Source: Plasmodium brasilianum (taxonomy: Eukaryota > Apicomplexa > Aconoidasida > Haemosporida > Plasmodiidae). From it: a DNA stretch of 64,000 bases. This document shows, in pieces, positions 14,158 to 27,112 of the stretch. Position numbers and translations under genes: made by a program. How positions within the stretch are numbered: position 1 is the stretch's first letter; each line of letters opens with the position of its first letter. Location: contig NC_090126.1 in assembly GCF_023973825.1 (NCBI RefSeq), positions 62,001-126,000 of the forward strand, in the 5' to 3' direction. The notes beneath the pieces are model-generated. The model had not been told where the DNA came from and did not search any database. It was given only the letters and a program-made list of their open reading frames with translations.

Positions 14158-15029
14158 ATGGAAAAAAAAATTAATTCCTTCTTATTTTATAAAATTTCTG
14201 CGTTTATGATTTTAAGTTGGATATGTCATTTTTATTGTGATACAGTATAATAATGTTATATATGGATTTCTGTAAATTATATATTTTTCGTGTTTTATTT
14301 TTTTTTAATAATTTTTACTATTATTAGATTATTTATTGTGTGAAATAATATATATTAACATAATTTTTTTAGAGAACTGTTAACAAATTTTTGGATGAGA
14401 ATTGGACACCATGTAGAAGGTTAGATACAAGAAATTATCGTTTACTAGCAAAATATAAACAGAATAAGGATTCAAATAATTTAGATTTGAAAGGGGATAA
14501 ACCATTTAGTGGAGAGGAGTACAAAGAAACAAACAGACTATATAACGGAAGCCCATTAAATAAGGCGCAATACTATACAGAAATTATAGATTATGATAAT
14601 GGAATGTTTGACGGTAAACAATTCCACTTTGAAAAAAAATTAATTAAGAAAAAAGACTATGATGATTTACTTGAAAAAAAAAGGAGAATTTGTGATATAG
14701 CTTTAAAAAAAATAAAATTCAGAAAATACAGATATGGAGCTTTTATAACTTTCCTTTTTTTCTTGTTCGCAATTGGATTGCCAATATTACAACATTTTAA
14801 ATACTTGAAAAGTGCAGGAGAATGGCTTATTAAAACTGCATTAGATTTGGATAACGTATGGACAGCAGTAGAAGGTGTCTTGAAGGGAGCGAAAGAATAC
14901 TTTTTCTTAATATCATTTGGAATATTAATGTTTATATTATCTGTCTTACTTGTAATAGCGTTATATAAGCTCTTAATAAATAATGAAAAATATAATAAAA
15001 TTAAGTTAATGTCCGAATTAAATGAATAA
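14158..15029 (+). CDS. fam-l-like exported two-membrane-span protein
   Basis: Exon 1 is 14158-14244 (29 codons) and exon 2 is 14373-15029, with a 128-bp phase-0 intron (GTATAA...TTTTTTAG). The product is 247 residues. Exon 1 (MEKKINSF..., then FMILSWICHFY) is a hydrophobic signal-anchor. Exon 2 carries RNYRLLAKYKQ; RLLAK sits at residues 52-56 where PEXEL is expected, with Lys replacing the acidic or Gln fifth residue. LNKAQYYTEIIDYDNGMFDG and ICDIALKKIKFR follow, then two membrane spans (about residues 146-166 and 204-224) and a charged tail NEKYNKIKLM. These are fam-l hallmarks as known from P. malariae. Both exons are open with clean splice sites, so it is likely functional. It is the only plus-strand member of the 87-nt-exon family with its first exon identified here. 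The molecular function is unknown. Confidence 0.85.
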
Positions 15030-18000
15030 TTAGAAATAAACATTTTTATGTAAGGAGGTTATCAACATCAACTAATATATGTAATATTTTTACGGAATAT
15101 ATTCTTATAAAACATACATATAACTGTTATTATTTTATAAATACATGTATGTATAATTTTTCTTTTTAATACAGAAGAAAAAAAAAGTTAAATTAATCAT
15201 TTTTTCATTAATATTAATGTTATGATATTTTTAAAATTTTATTTTATATTATTTTTTCACTTTAATTGCATATTATGGTTTAATAAATATAATATTTCTA
15301 TTTCAATAGGATCTTATAAAAAATATATTTCACTAAAATTAATATATAATAGGACAATACAAATCATTGTATACGAATAATGCCTTAGCTATATTCGAAC
15401 TAAAAATGGTACTTTATGTTTTTATATTTTTGTAGAATGAAAGAATTTTATTGGTTCATCTTGTGGTAAAAATTCATAATTATCCTTAAAATGATAATAA
15501 ATATGACTTTTTTATATTTTAATTAAACAAAGTAAACGTAGATTGTTTCTTTGACCTATAAAAACAAATTTTATTTACTTTAAAAAATAACTGTTAATAT
15601 TTATTTTATAAAATAATAATTATGAGAAATATATTATAATCTATATATTTTGTAACATACATTATAATATATTCTTATTTTTTTTTTTGAAAATCATATA
15701 TCATATTTTATAAATATATTAAAAAATAATGTCTCTATAAAATGTGTATTATTTAAAATTTTTTGATGAATTAAGACAACAAAGTCATCAGAACTAAATG
15801 AATTATTGAAGCCATTAAATGTTTTATTAATATTTATAATTACTCGGCTAATTTCATAGTGAAAACTTAAAAATGTACTATATATATATATATACATTTT
15901 TTTTTTTTAGTTCATTAAATGTATAAAATAATGAATTAAATATTATCACATATATGAAGAAAAAATATATTTAAAATTCTTCCTTTTTTATCGTAGTTTT
16001 TTCAAAATTGTTCACTTCAAGAACGTGTTATATATATATAAATATAAAAATTTTCTTTTAAGGTAGCAAAATTACATATAAATTTTCATAAAATTATATA
16101 AATATATGTATGCATATATTTATATATATGTTATAATTTTTCCTAAGGTTTATATATGTATTATATAGAGTGTTAATACCGTTTTTAAGATGTATAAATA
16201 TATGTATAGTTTATTCTGACAGTTAATAATATCTTAAAAAATAAATCTTATTTTTAAAACAGAATAAAATTGAAAAAATGGATTATTTTTTTATAGATAA
16301 TTTATAAATGCGTAACATTCATTTTATTTTATCATAAATATTTAAATATATTTTTATAAAATAGAATTAAATATAAATTAAATATGTATAATAATAAAAG
16401 GATAAATATAAGAATTTTGTTTTTCATTTGAAGAATGTACCAATATGCAAAATTAAAAATCGTCGAAAAAAAATACTACTAAAAATTATATAACACAAAT
16501 ATGTACTCTATATTTCATAGAATTAACCTTATCTCTAAAACTTGAAATGCTTTATTTGGTCTTGATTAAATGCATATAACATAAGTATATAGCAATACTG
16601 AAGGTATATATATATATTAATATTTTTCTTTCTTCTAGATATGTTATCACTTATAATACTCATTTATCTTGAATATATATTCTACAATAATTGGTTATGA
16701 TTCTTCCAATCAATAATATCATAAATGTTATATAATTATAGTGTATATAACATTTTTCATTGAAGTATATTGTTTAAAAATAAATGAAAATATACTACTT
16801 GTATTTTCACACAAAATTTTTTTTCCTTTTGTTTCACTAACCATTATATATTGATATTTACAAAATATTTATTAATTTTTCTCAACTATTCTATTAATAC
16901 TAGTAGAATCACAAAAATATATACTTTAATCAATAAGAAAAATAAGTGACATTTCTATATTCATCTAATGTTTTTTCACAATAACATTTTCCTTATTTTA
17001 CTATAATACTTTTATAATATTAATTTTTTATCAATTAATCTACTATCTTAAAAACTTATTGAACTTATTCATATAGGATGTACATTTACCTACATTTATC
17101 AAATATAAAATTAAAAAAAAAGTAAATAAAGTTAAATTAATTCTCCTATTATAAAACATATAATTCAATAAATATACAAATAAAATGTAAAATAAACATA
17201 CATAAAATAACTAATTTGAATTATTAATTATTTACTCCTTTTCTTATGCATAAATATTAGTAAGGTGTATCCTTCTAAAACAGTTAAAAAAAAATAAATG
17301 TAATATTCCATGTTACATTAAACAGGGTAAACTACTGTTAACCCAAAACTGTAAAGCGAAATGTTTAAATATAATTATATTTATAATTCAAAAGGAGCAT
17401 ATTCCTGAATAAAATTATTAAAATACACAAAAATGGCTCTTACGATTATCTTATACGATCTAAAACATCATAAATAACATATACCTTTTTGTGCCCTCCA
17501 AAGAAATTTATATCAATGATTAAACAAATTGTATTATAATAGTAAAAAGACAATGAATCGAAATAAATGAAAATTAATTATTTCATATATTATATGAAAT
17601 TGCATGTGTTATCTGATTTATTAGGATTCATTGGTTTTTTTTTTGTAAATTTAATCTTAGCTATTATAAACAAAATATAAATTAAATGTAAAAAAACAAA
17701 TTGTATTGTGATAAGATTGATTCAACTCGTTATTAATCTGTTATGTATATACAAACAAAAAACAGAAAAAAATGAAAACATATAAATAACCATATTAGTA
17801 TATTCATTCACATTGTTTCTTCAAACGAAAAACAAGTTACGTTTATACTTAATAAGAAAGATTAATCTTCCATTTTTTAATTACTGCAAAAAACAGAAAA
17901 TAAGACTAAAATAAAATAAAAATCAGTCCAGACTTTTTTTTTTACGATTACAAACATAAATTGCCACATACATCAATGAAAATATATAAACTGTTCTTTT

Positions 18001-18176
18001 ATATATATTTATGAAGCTACATACATTTTTCAAAAAAATTTTGATATATACAAAATTATATATATAAATGATAATATTGTTTTATAATGAAAAGATATTT
18101 TAAAATAAAATGTGAATAAAATTAAAATATTCACATTTAAAAAAAAATTAAAAATGTAACTTTTTACTCTTGAGGA
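15030..18176. other. Intergenic region
   Basis: No supported gene. Around 15715-15860 both strands keep short open frames with mixed composition (plus: KSSELNELLKPLNVLLIF), possibly a worn fragment, but no family match or splice site supports it. The rest is AT-rich spacer. Confidence 0.5.
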
Positions 18177-18214
18177 TCAAAAAAACCCGTCGTCTGCAGG
18201 TCTACCTATTGCAT
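18177..18214 (-). other. Possible third exon of the 18.3-19.1 kb gene
   Basis: An unusually GC-rich island. On the minus strand, after TTTCAGAG, the frame reads AIGRPADDGFF and stops at TGA (18177-18179) inside a 7-T run. A donor GTAAAA at 18330 in the neighbouring gene leaves phase 1, which this segment can accept from 18214. The first AG (18217) would instead give a stop after three codons. It may be an extra terminal exon or leftover sequence; the gene also has an ordinary stop at 18308. Confidence 0.3.
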
Positions 18215-18307
18215 CTCTGAAATTATAGATATGTTCGTTAATTGTGTTTATCAATTAGGAAATTATATATTTTAATCGTCATAAAATTCTATTTTATGTA
18301 ATGAATG

Positions 18308-19147
18308 TTATTCTATGTAGTTCATTTTACTTTTTAAATGTAATAATTCTTTATGTTTTGCAGTTTTTCTTAGGATATAAAAAAGCCTCACTAAAACTAC
18401 AATCCATAATATATATAATGATCCAAAATATTTTAATAAATCTCTAGTGCTCATAGAGCTTAGGTTATCATACAACAAATACATTAACATAGCGAATGCT
18501 ACCCCAACTACTAAATGGAAGATAAATAAAGCAAAAAATGACCCATCATTTTGTTGTATACATTTTTTCATAAACTTAAAATCAGCATTTTTACTATACC
18601 TAACTACATTTTTATAATATATTTTGTCTAACATTCTTTTCCCATAATAGGTATTTACGTTATTATATTCAGAAGATTTACTTTTCCCTGCTTGTTTACA
18701 GCCTCCTATAGTATCTGACGCATACACTTTTGGCAATTTATTTTTTCCTTTGGATACCCTTCCATTCCTAGATATATATTTCTTTTCGTATTCGTCATTA
18801 TTTAGAATATCTTTTTTTTCCCATACGATATTTGAACACTTTTCCTTTTTATACCTTGCTAGTAGGCGATAATTTTTTTTTACATAATTTTTCATCAATA
18901 ACGTCCTTCTCATCCAAATATTTACAAATGTTACTCTAAAATAACAAAAGAAATATTCAAAATATAGAAAAATAAATAAATCGTAATATGAAATATCAAT
19001 AGAAATATAAAAATCACAAAAATCAACAACAAAGGTATCTTTAATTAAAATAGGTCATACGGCATCACTATTAAAACGATATATCCACGTTAAAATGATA
19101 AATGTCTCGATTTTAATAAATAAGAATAGCTTAGATTTCACTTTCAT
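18308..19147 (-). pseudogene. Exported two-membrane-span protein, one frameshift in a 9-A run
   Basis: Exon 1 is 19061-19147 (29 codons, MKVKSKLFLFIKIETFIILT...), with a 125-bp phase-0 intron and exon 2 from 18935. In the spliced frame exon 2 opens SNICKYLDEKDVIDEKLCKK, the usual layout. It then runs into a 9-A tract (18873-18881), after which the family motif NYRLLARYKKEK is one base out of frame. From there the frame is open to 18308 with two membrane spans (FFALFIFHLVVGVAFAMLMY and YILWIVVLVRLFYIL). The Met at 18913 is only an artefact of the shifted frame. RLLAR falls at residues 52-56, the position of the PEXEL-like motif in the other genes. No other stop is present, so a homopolymer assembly error is as likely as a true pseudogene. 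It is not obviously fam-l or fam-m; best called an exported protein of unknown function. Confidence 0.75.
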
Positions 19148-21740
19148 ACTGTATATTTTTAATATAGTATTAAGCCTTGATAATAACAAATTATTGACAA
19201 TAAATATATTTTCATTGAAAAGGGACACTAAATTTTTTTAATAAAAAAATAATAATATGCATATAATAAGTATAATACATATTACAACATGGAAAATGTA
19301 ACGGAACTCTAGAATTGTATTAAAATATTTTAACCTTAATATTATTCACAAAAGGCAAACACTAATTTAATAACATAATTTTAATGTATTAATAATTATA
19401 TAAAATACTTAATTTTGTTATTTATCGCAGTAAAATAACTAAATAATTATTATACCAATCCTTTTCAAAATAAAATAAAAAAAAATATATGAGTTCTCAA
19501 TAATTGAAAACATTCATTTTATATAAAATATACAATGTATAAAATGTGCATTATACAATTTTCTGTATATTAAGAGAATAAATGCTAATTATAATTATAT
19601 TTCCTTACTAATAATTACTTTTAGATAAACATTGTATTTTGGAACAAAAGTTTATTATTTTTAAAAAACATTATAGTAATATAATAATAGTAATAATGAA
19701 CTAAAATAGAAACATTTTTACAAATATTGTATAATTTTAATTTTAAAAATTGTAATTTTTACAGTTTTATTTATATTTGAAAAATCATTATTATATGATA
19801 CCTATGTACTAAAAAAATATGAATTTTAAAATCAATTAAAAAAAATAGAGTTCTTATATTCGTATAATAAATGTTATAAATTATAATTTATAATTATCTT
19901 TTAATTTATTCCAGTACTTCTAAATGAAAATTTTTAAAAATTTCCTCTTTATATATTTTTTTTTTAATAAAAAGTATACTTTTTTAAGAAATATTAATAA
20001 AATTTAAAGAAAAATAAAAAGAAATGGAGATTAAAATTAAAATTGGTGTAAAAATTGTGTATACAATATAATAAAGTAATAGATATTTTTAACGAAATAT
20101 ATTTACCATTTGAATATTATATACGCGTTTTTAAATGTATATAATAAATAAAAATATAACATAGTAATTTTGTAAAATGTATGATTTAGTAATTTTACTG
20201 CTAATAATATTTGAAAAAATAAATAATTTTTAGTTAATTCATTTACATATACATTATATTAAAAACAGTTTTTAGAAATACAAATTAATGAACATAAAAC
20301 TATATATTGATAAATATATCTATAACAGCAAAATTATTCTCTATTAACATATTTATATTTCTATATATTTTGGAGAAAGAAAAATTATAAATTACAAAAA
20401 TATTATATAATTAATAATTTAATATAGATCATTTAATATAGAACTCAATTCTTTTCTTTTAAAATGTTTCTATTCTAAGGATAAACTTAAAAAATTAAAA
20501 AAAAAAAATATACTTAAAATTAAAATTTTTCTATATATATTGTTTTCAGTTAAATTCACTATAAGACTAGCATTTGTGAAATATCTTATTTAGTTTCTTA
20601 TAGGTTTTAGTATATTTGGATTATGTCAATTTTTTACGTAGCTAATAATTTAATGTATAGTATAAGATAAACCAATTAAAATTTTACAATAACCTATATA
20701 GTAAAATTACTAAATAATTTATGGAAAATAAATGCATATATTATAAAATCATGATAAACATTTGCATATGGACACAACTTTTCCCAAATAGTAACATTCA
20801 TTGTTGTAAACATATTTATGAGTCTTTTTCTTAAAAAATAATTATTTATCTGTATGAATTATTTATGTTATTCTTAAATTAAAAAAATAGTACACAAATA
20901 CTCTAACTTCCTAGTAATATCTTAAAATTTCTTATTAATTATACATGCTAATAGACAATTGTATTCTTATATATATATATATATATGTATATGCATAACT
21001 CAATAAATTACACATATATTTACCATTATAACTTCTTTATATTTAATAAAAAATTTTATTGCATAATAATAAAACAAGTTAAATATAAAGCAATAATAAT
21101 TTTCAATTTTCAAACATAATTTCCATATTTATAGTAGCTGTACACTATTAAAGATAAAAAATATTAATTTAAATATTAAATTTTTATTTAATCTAATAAA
21201 TTTTATATTTTCAATATAATTCATATAGTGAAACGTAAGTTTTTTTCTTCTATAACAAAACAAAAAATACATAAAATGATCTCCTTTTTTATAATTTGTC
21301 ATATATACTATATGTTTTACAATTTCGAAAAAGCTACACTAATATAATTTAAACACGATATCTTCTCATGTATTATGAAACATGTTACTGTTTATAAAAC
21401 AATCATATATATAAATGTATAGTGTAAAATGGCAATAATTTTTTTATTCAAATGCAAAACATTAAAATTGAACATATTACTTAAAAAATACCTATGATTA
21501 AAAGCAAAAGTATGCCATTTTAACAATTTATTAAGAATAAAAGTGAGACCCTTAAATCTAAATAGATCCAGGTTTCTATAAGAAATTCATTAGTAATCAC
21601 AACCATGAATAAAAAAAATACTCATGTTAAAAGATATGAAATTATTTATTAATTTCTAATAATTACATTAACAACTAATACAGCATTTTTCGCATTTTTT
21701 GTTTTGTTAACACTATAAAATATTCCAATTAAAATAATCA
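19148..21740. other. Intergenic promoter-side region
   Basis: No gene seen. It contains the conserved upstream block at 19458-19608, then AT-rich spacer. Confidence 0.6.
19458..19608 (-). promoter_or_regulatory. Conserved block upstream of exported-protein genes, copy 1
   Basis: Contains CCTTTTCAAAATAAAATAAA, then CATTCATTTTATATAAAATA and TTTCTGTATATTAAG. Matching words in the same order lie upstream of the genes at 28.05 and 39.27 kb, and partly 23.6 kb. It is 310-460 bp upstream of the exon 1 ATG at 19147. A shared promoter or duplicated flank is inferred; no known motif is recognised. Confidence 0.4.
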
Positions 21741-21953
21741 ATGAACATCCATAATCTCTCTAATTTACTAGGACATAAAATTACTACTGTAGTAGTATTG
21801 AATTTACGAATATGTAATTTTTTGTCAACTACACCACCTCATCTGGAAAATTATGTTGTATTCATTAAGAAAGAAAGTTCATGGAAATATATAGATGAAT
21901 ACAATAACCCCATAACAACAAGTACTTCTGAAAAAGATAAGACGTGTTATTGA
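21741..21953 (+). CDS. Unrecognised short open frame, possibly a gene fragment
   Basis: A 70-codon frame from an ATG to TGA. The second half, TTPPHLENYVVFIKKESSWK then DEYNNPITTSTSEKDKTC, has normal protein composition (Pro, Trp, Thr, Ser, Asp), unlike the Phe/Ile/Asn/Tyr frames typical of local spacer. There is no signal peptide, no convincing splice partner and no family I recognise. It could be a displaced exon fragment of a larger secreted protein, or chance. Confidence 0.3.
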   Translation: MNIHNLSNLLGHKITTVVVLNLRICNFLSTTPPHLENYVVFIKKESSWKYIDEYNNPITTSTSEKDKTCY

Positions 21954-22696
21954 TGTAGCATGTATTATATAACATATTATACTCAGTATTTTATTTAGAT
22001 ATGCTATTATTTTATTATATATTTATAATTCCCCACATACAATGTAAAAAAAAAAGACATTTTTTTAAAAAGGTTAAGTAATAAATATATTTTATAATAT
22101 TTTTCTAATAAAATTTATTTTATATAATAAAAATTATCTTTTTCCTTTTAAGCAAAATATATGTAATAAAATATAATAAATTCGCTTCGTTTGATTAAAT
22201 ACAAAAAAGAACATTTATATTTTTAATATAAAGTCAACCATGTACCTGTTTAATTACGTTTACCATTAGTCATTTTATAGTTAAAGAACGTAAAAAATAG
22301 AACACATGTAATTTTTATTTAATAAATAAATTCTAATATATAATCAACAAAATTATATTAATTTTAATATTATATATTAATTTTGATTCAATATATACAT
22401 TTTTAATAACAGTATATTTAACACACAAATATATATATTATGCAGTAATATTTAATTATTCTGCAACAATAAGTTATAATACAAAATGAAAACCACTATA
22501 ATATTCAAATACACAAAAAAGCGAAAAACATAATTTATTATTGTTCGTATAAAAATAATGCCTTATACATATGTATATTTATAAAATTATATCAATAATA
22601 AGTATGACTATAAAGTACACAACAATAAAGATATTACATATAATACTTTTTACTAATAATTAATTTATATAAAAATACAAATTTCTTTTGTTTATT
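21954..22696. other. Intergenic region
   Basis: AT-rich 3' flank of the minus-strand gene ending at 22697. Nothing else seen. Confidence 0.6.
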
Positions 22697-23575
22697 TTAC
22701 TCTGTCATCAATTTAAATTTTTGATATTTTTCATTATTTCTTAAGATCTTATAAATAGCTATTATAATTAAGATTGATAACATAATGAAAGTTACTGCAA
22801 ATAATAATATAAAAGCATGTCCTTCATTATTTAAACTTAGTATTTTTTTAAGGAATTGTAAAATCTGATTATCTGCTCCACTACTAGCGCCTGCTTCTCC
22901 AGAAGTCCCGAATGTACATGACATTGGTAATCCTATTCCCAAAAGAAAAAAAAAAAGAGCATAAAAACCGCATATCTGTATCTTCTAAATCTTATTTTTT
23001 TTAAAGCTATATTACAAATTCTCCTTTTTTTTCAAGAAAAGTATCATAATTTTTTTTTTTATCCATTTCTTTTGAAAATGGAAATGTTTTCCATCAAAAA
23101 TTCCATTATTATAATCTATAACTTCTGTATAGTATTGCGCCTTATTTAACATACTTCTGTTTGATTGTATGCTCTTTCGTTTTCTGCACATTTCGTTTTT
23201 ATATATTTCTTTTTGATTATTTTCTTCATTATTTGTAAACGTTTCTTTTGAATACACATTATTTGAATCATTATGCTGTTTATATTTTGCCAGTATTCGA
23301 TAACATCTTATATCTAATGTTTCACTAAGTTTATAGCTTTTATCAACAGATTTGTTGAACGTACACTAAAATAAAAAAAATATATTTGTTTTATAAAAGA
23401 TAAAAAATTCACGCTACGTAAAATTATTAATAAAATAAAACATTAAAAATATAAATAACTTAAATAACTATAAATTATATAATTGTACCAGCTCACTGTT
23501 AAAATGATACATCCATGTTAAAAGTATAAATGTAGAAATTTTTATAGAAAAGAGCAGCTTAATTTTATGAACCAT
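22697..23575 (-). pseudogene. fam-l-like exported protein with three homopolymer frameshifts
   Basis: Exon 1 is 23489-23575 (29 codons, MVHKIKLLFSIKISTFILLT...), with a 123-bp phase-0 intron (GTACAA...TTTTAG) and exon 2 from 23365 to the stop at 22697. Exon 2 opens CTFNKSVDKSYKLSETLDIR. RILAK is at residues 52-56 (PEXEL-like, fifth position Lys), followed by LNKAQYYTEVIDYNNGIFDG and KHFHFQKKW. The frame then breaks at an 11-T run (23050-23060 on plus), an 8-T run (23025-23032) and an 11-A run (22946-22956). Each is one base short of the frame seen in the gene at 14.2-15.0 kb. The three changes sum to zero and the last frame (GIGLPM, second span, NNEKYQKFKLM) is the original one. No other stop exists. 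This points to assembly homopolymer error or very recent decay. The close relative is the 14.2-15.0 kb gene. Confidence 0.8.
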
Positions 23576-23954
23576 TATATAGATATTAAATATTTTTATT
23601 AATTCAAAAAGAAAATAATTAATAAAAATATAAAATGCATCTAATGACAAAAGATACTATATTTATTTAAAAAATTTTATTTATTACTGTTTCATAAATA
23701 TATAATAAAAAGTATATATCTATAATTGATTTTACCACATACAAAATAATATAACTTTTAAAATATATTATATATTTTTATCATAATATTATTTAAAAAA
23801 AAAAAAAAAATAAATTTCATTAAAACAAAATAATTTGAATTTATTCACAAATATTTAAAGTATACAATATACTTCATATATAGCAATAATTAATCTATAC
23901 GTTTTGTTTATCAATTTCAGAATAAACAATTATATATGCTATTTCTTATTATAT

Positions 23955-24045
23955 GTAAATATTGAATTCATCTACTATACGGAATATAGAGAATATATAT
24001 ATAATGTATCTCTCTGTATGTTAAAATAATAATTACTGATTTAAG
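23955..24045 (-). promoter_or_regulatory. Conserved upstream block, copy 2 (weak)
   Basis: Shares the later part of the block (GGAATATAGAGAATATATAT, then TCTCTCTGTATGTTAAA) with 28.44-28.54 kb, 380-470 bp upstream of the exon 1 start at 23575. Confidence 0.3.
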
Positions 24046-26412
24046 GATATTATCGTATTAATAATTCAAAAATTTCAAACATTGTATTTTGGAAAACATA
24101 TTTATTTTAAATAAAATATTATTATAATAATAATATTATTAAATGAAAGAAACAACATTTTGTTTTGCGTTAATTATAAAAAGTGCATTAGATTCCAATA
24201 AACAACTATATTTTATTTGTATAATATTTTTTAAAATGTAAAATTTATACAGCACTACTTTATAAATGAAGATATATGTATTCTAAAAGCAAATAAGGAT
24301 TGATTTTTATTTTCGTAAATAATTTTTGAATATTACAATTTTTAAATAAGATCAAAATGTGTCACTATATTTAAATTAAAACTCTTATATTTATGTACTT
24401 AGTTTTATAATTTTTTTTAAATTATGTATATAATTATTGGAGTATTAATATAATATTGTAAAAAAAGAAAAAAAATTGCCTAATGAAAAAATTGTTACAA
24501 AGATATTACTTTATTCACATTAATTTAAGGATACTACAAATGAAATAAATTTACAAATAAGAAAGGATAGCACTGTAATTTACTTAAATGTATGATTTAG
24601 TAATTTTTCTATTTTTATCTTTAGACGGATATTTTATATTTTATATATTTTTTATAGATACATGAAGTCAAGAACAAATTTAAACGATCATATAATAAAT
24701 AGGCATAAATATATAAACAGTAAATGCTTTATTGAAAATATATTTACCAATAAAAAAATATTATAGTCCAATATATATATTCCGTAGTACTAAAACATAA
24801 CAGTGATAATTATGAAAACATGATATGCACAGATAATTATTGTAATTATCTGATATATAATATTTATTATTGTTCTTTTTAAAAAATTTTATTCCTACAA
24901 TTGAATAATTAAATAACTAATAGGTTGAAAATATTACAAATACTAATACTATTATATTTTTATAATTTTACATTATTAATACACTCATAGTAAACTTATT
25001 AAGACACATATTTAACTAGTTTATATGTTTCCATACTTTTATCGTCTAACATTTTTCTAATATAATATTTTCATGTAAATATATAAGGAAACTAAGTTTT
25101 TAAATGTAATATAATAATTATATGTAAATATATTATAAAATTAATTACGCAATATAAGCACAGTAAAACATATAATTGTGCTAAAAAATTATTAAAAATA
25201 CAATTTTTCTGTTTGAGCAACATTTACGATAACTAAATATTTTTTGCTCCTATTTTTTTAAAATATTTTATATTTTTCTATATTATTTGTGTTTTTGCTA
25301 AATTAAGTAATAATATATAAATAGATTAATATCTTTATATAATATTTAATTTTATACTTCTTTAATATGTAAACCATAAATGCAATGTTCTCTTATATAT
25401 ATATTTTATTAACGTTTTATTATTATTTCATTCATTGTAGATTCAATATTGTTTTTTGCAATATTAACTTCTGAATTTAATTATTTTACTAATGCATTGT
25501 GTTTTTCATTATGGTTTTCAAATATAAAAGCATTTAAAATAATTCTTTTTTTTCCCCTCATTAATTTTGTATAAAAAGAAATTAACATATTCTTACATTT
25601 ACAATAGTAATTTTACAACATTTTTTTATTTTTTAACGATTACAAATTCTTCATATACTTAATAATAAATCATTACACTTCTTTAATTAAAACATCTACA
25701 AAAATATAAGGAAATTTTTTTTAACAGACACAGTTAAAACATATGTAACCAAAAAAAAAATTAATGTACATATGTATTATTTAAAAAAAAGATACTCTTT
25801 CTTTTTAATTTAATTTTATTTAAAAAAAAAAGTGTTATCAATATAAACTTATTAGTAATTTTCAATATAAACTACATATATTTCTATGCATCTATAATAT
25901 AATATTAATCATTTACATAATATATTATTGGACATAAAAAATGAAGAAATATAAATAAAAAACACAGATAGATTATTATATAAAAGTAGAAAAATTACAT
26001 ACTTCTTCATTACCCGTAATGATAATATACCTTTTTCCATAGATATGAATGTATATAAAATTTTAATATTATGAAAAAAAAAAAGTATTTATGCATATTA
26101 TTTTTTAATATTTGATTACATTTAATTCATTAATTTAAACGTTTAATACTGTAAAAATTATAAAATATATATGGTATATTTATAAATTTCCCATATAATA
26201 TATATTTATTTAATTTTTTAGATATAAAATTAACTCTACTATTAAGGTAAATAATAAATAGTTTACCTTTCAATTAATTGTTGATATTTAGTATTAATAT
26301 GTTATTTAACTATTATAAGTACCTGAAAATTAATAAAGGTATTATATTTATATTTTATTTTTTATGTCAAGCAAAAAAATAAAAAATAAAAACCCGTTAA
26401 AAAAGAATTTAC

Positions 26413-26571
26413 AACGTAAATTTAACACAGTTTATTTATCATAAAACCTATTTTGTATAATGAATATTATGTTTCTTTTATAAATATATATAACGTAAAT
26501 TTAACACAGTTTATTTATCATAAAACCTATTTTGTATAATGAATATTATGTTTTCTTTTATACAATATATA
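26413..26571. repeat. Tandem duplication, 79-bp period
   Basis: Two adjacent copies, 26413-26491 and 26492-26571, begin AACGTAAATTTAACACAG. They are identical over about the first 60 bases and differ by one T in a T-run and at the end. The near identity indicates a recent event. Confidence 0.95.
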
Positions 26572-27112
26572 TAGGTACTACAATTCAACGAAATACATCT
26601 TTATCGTGTCAATAAAAATAAATGTAGACGTATTTACTTTTATATTAATTGTAATAAAATATATTTCAAATTATGCCAACAAATATTCATTTTAAACTAG
26701 AGAAAAACAAAAACATAAAAAAAAGTATTTTTATATTTAAAATATAAATTAACGCAAACAATAAATAAAATTATATAAATTGTTCTACTTAATATTAATT
26801 ATAATGCCCGAAGACATATTTTTCGTACGAATATATGAAAATATACAAATATTTGCAGTAATCCATAATATTCAATTTGGATAAAACGATACGTTAAACT
26901 AAAAACCAAAAAATATTATATATTAAAATTCATAAAAAAAATAAGATTTTTTTTTACTGGTGTGTATCATTTAGAACAGGTATATGTATTTACACTTATA
27001 ACCATTATTCAACTATGAGTATATATTTTATGAATACAATTCAAAATATTACAGATAACTATTCATATTGAGTATTTCATTACACATAAAAAAATATTAC
27101 TTATTATTCATT

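Larger units (their letters stand above)
23576..27112. other. Intergenic region
   Basis: No gene seen. It holds a weak copy of the conserved upstream block (23955-24045) and the 79-bp tandem repeat at 26413-26571. The rest is AT-rich spacer. Confidence 0.6.

Noticed and set aside
14657..15043. 128-codon minus-strand frame
   Set aside because: Antisense of the intact fam-l-like gene at 14158-15029.
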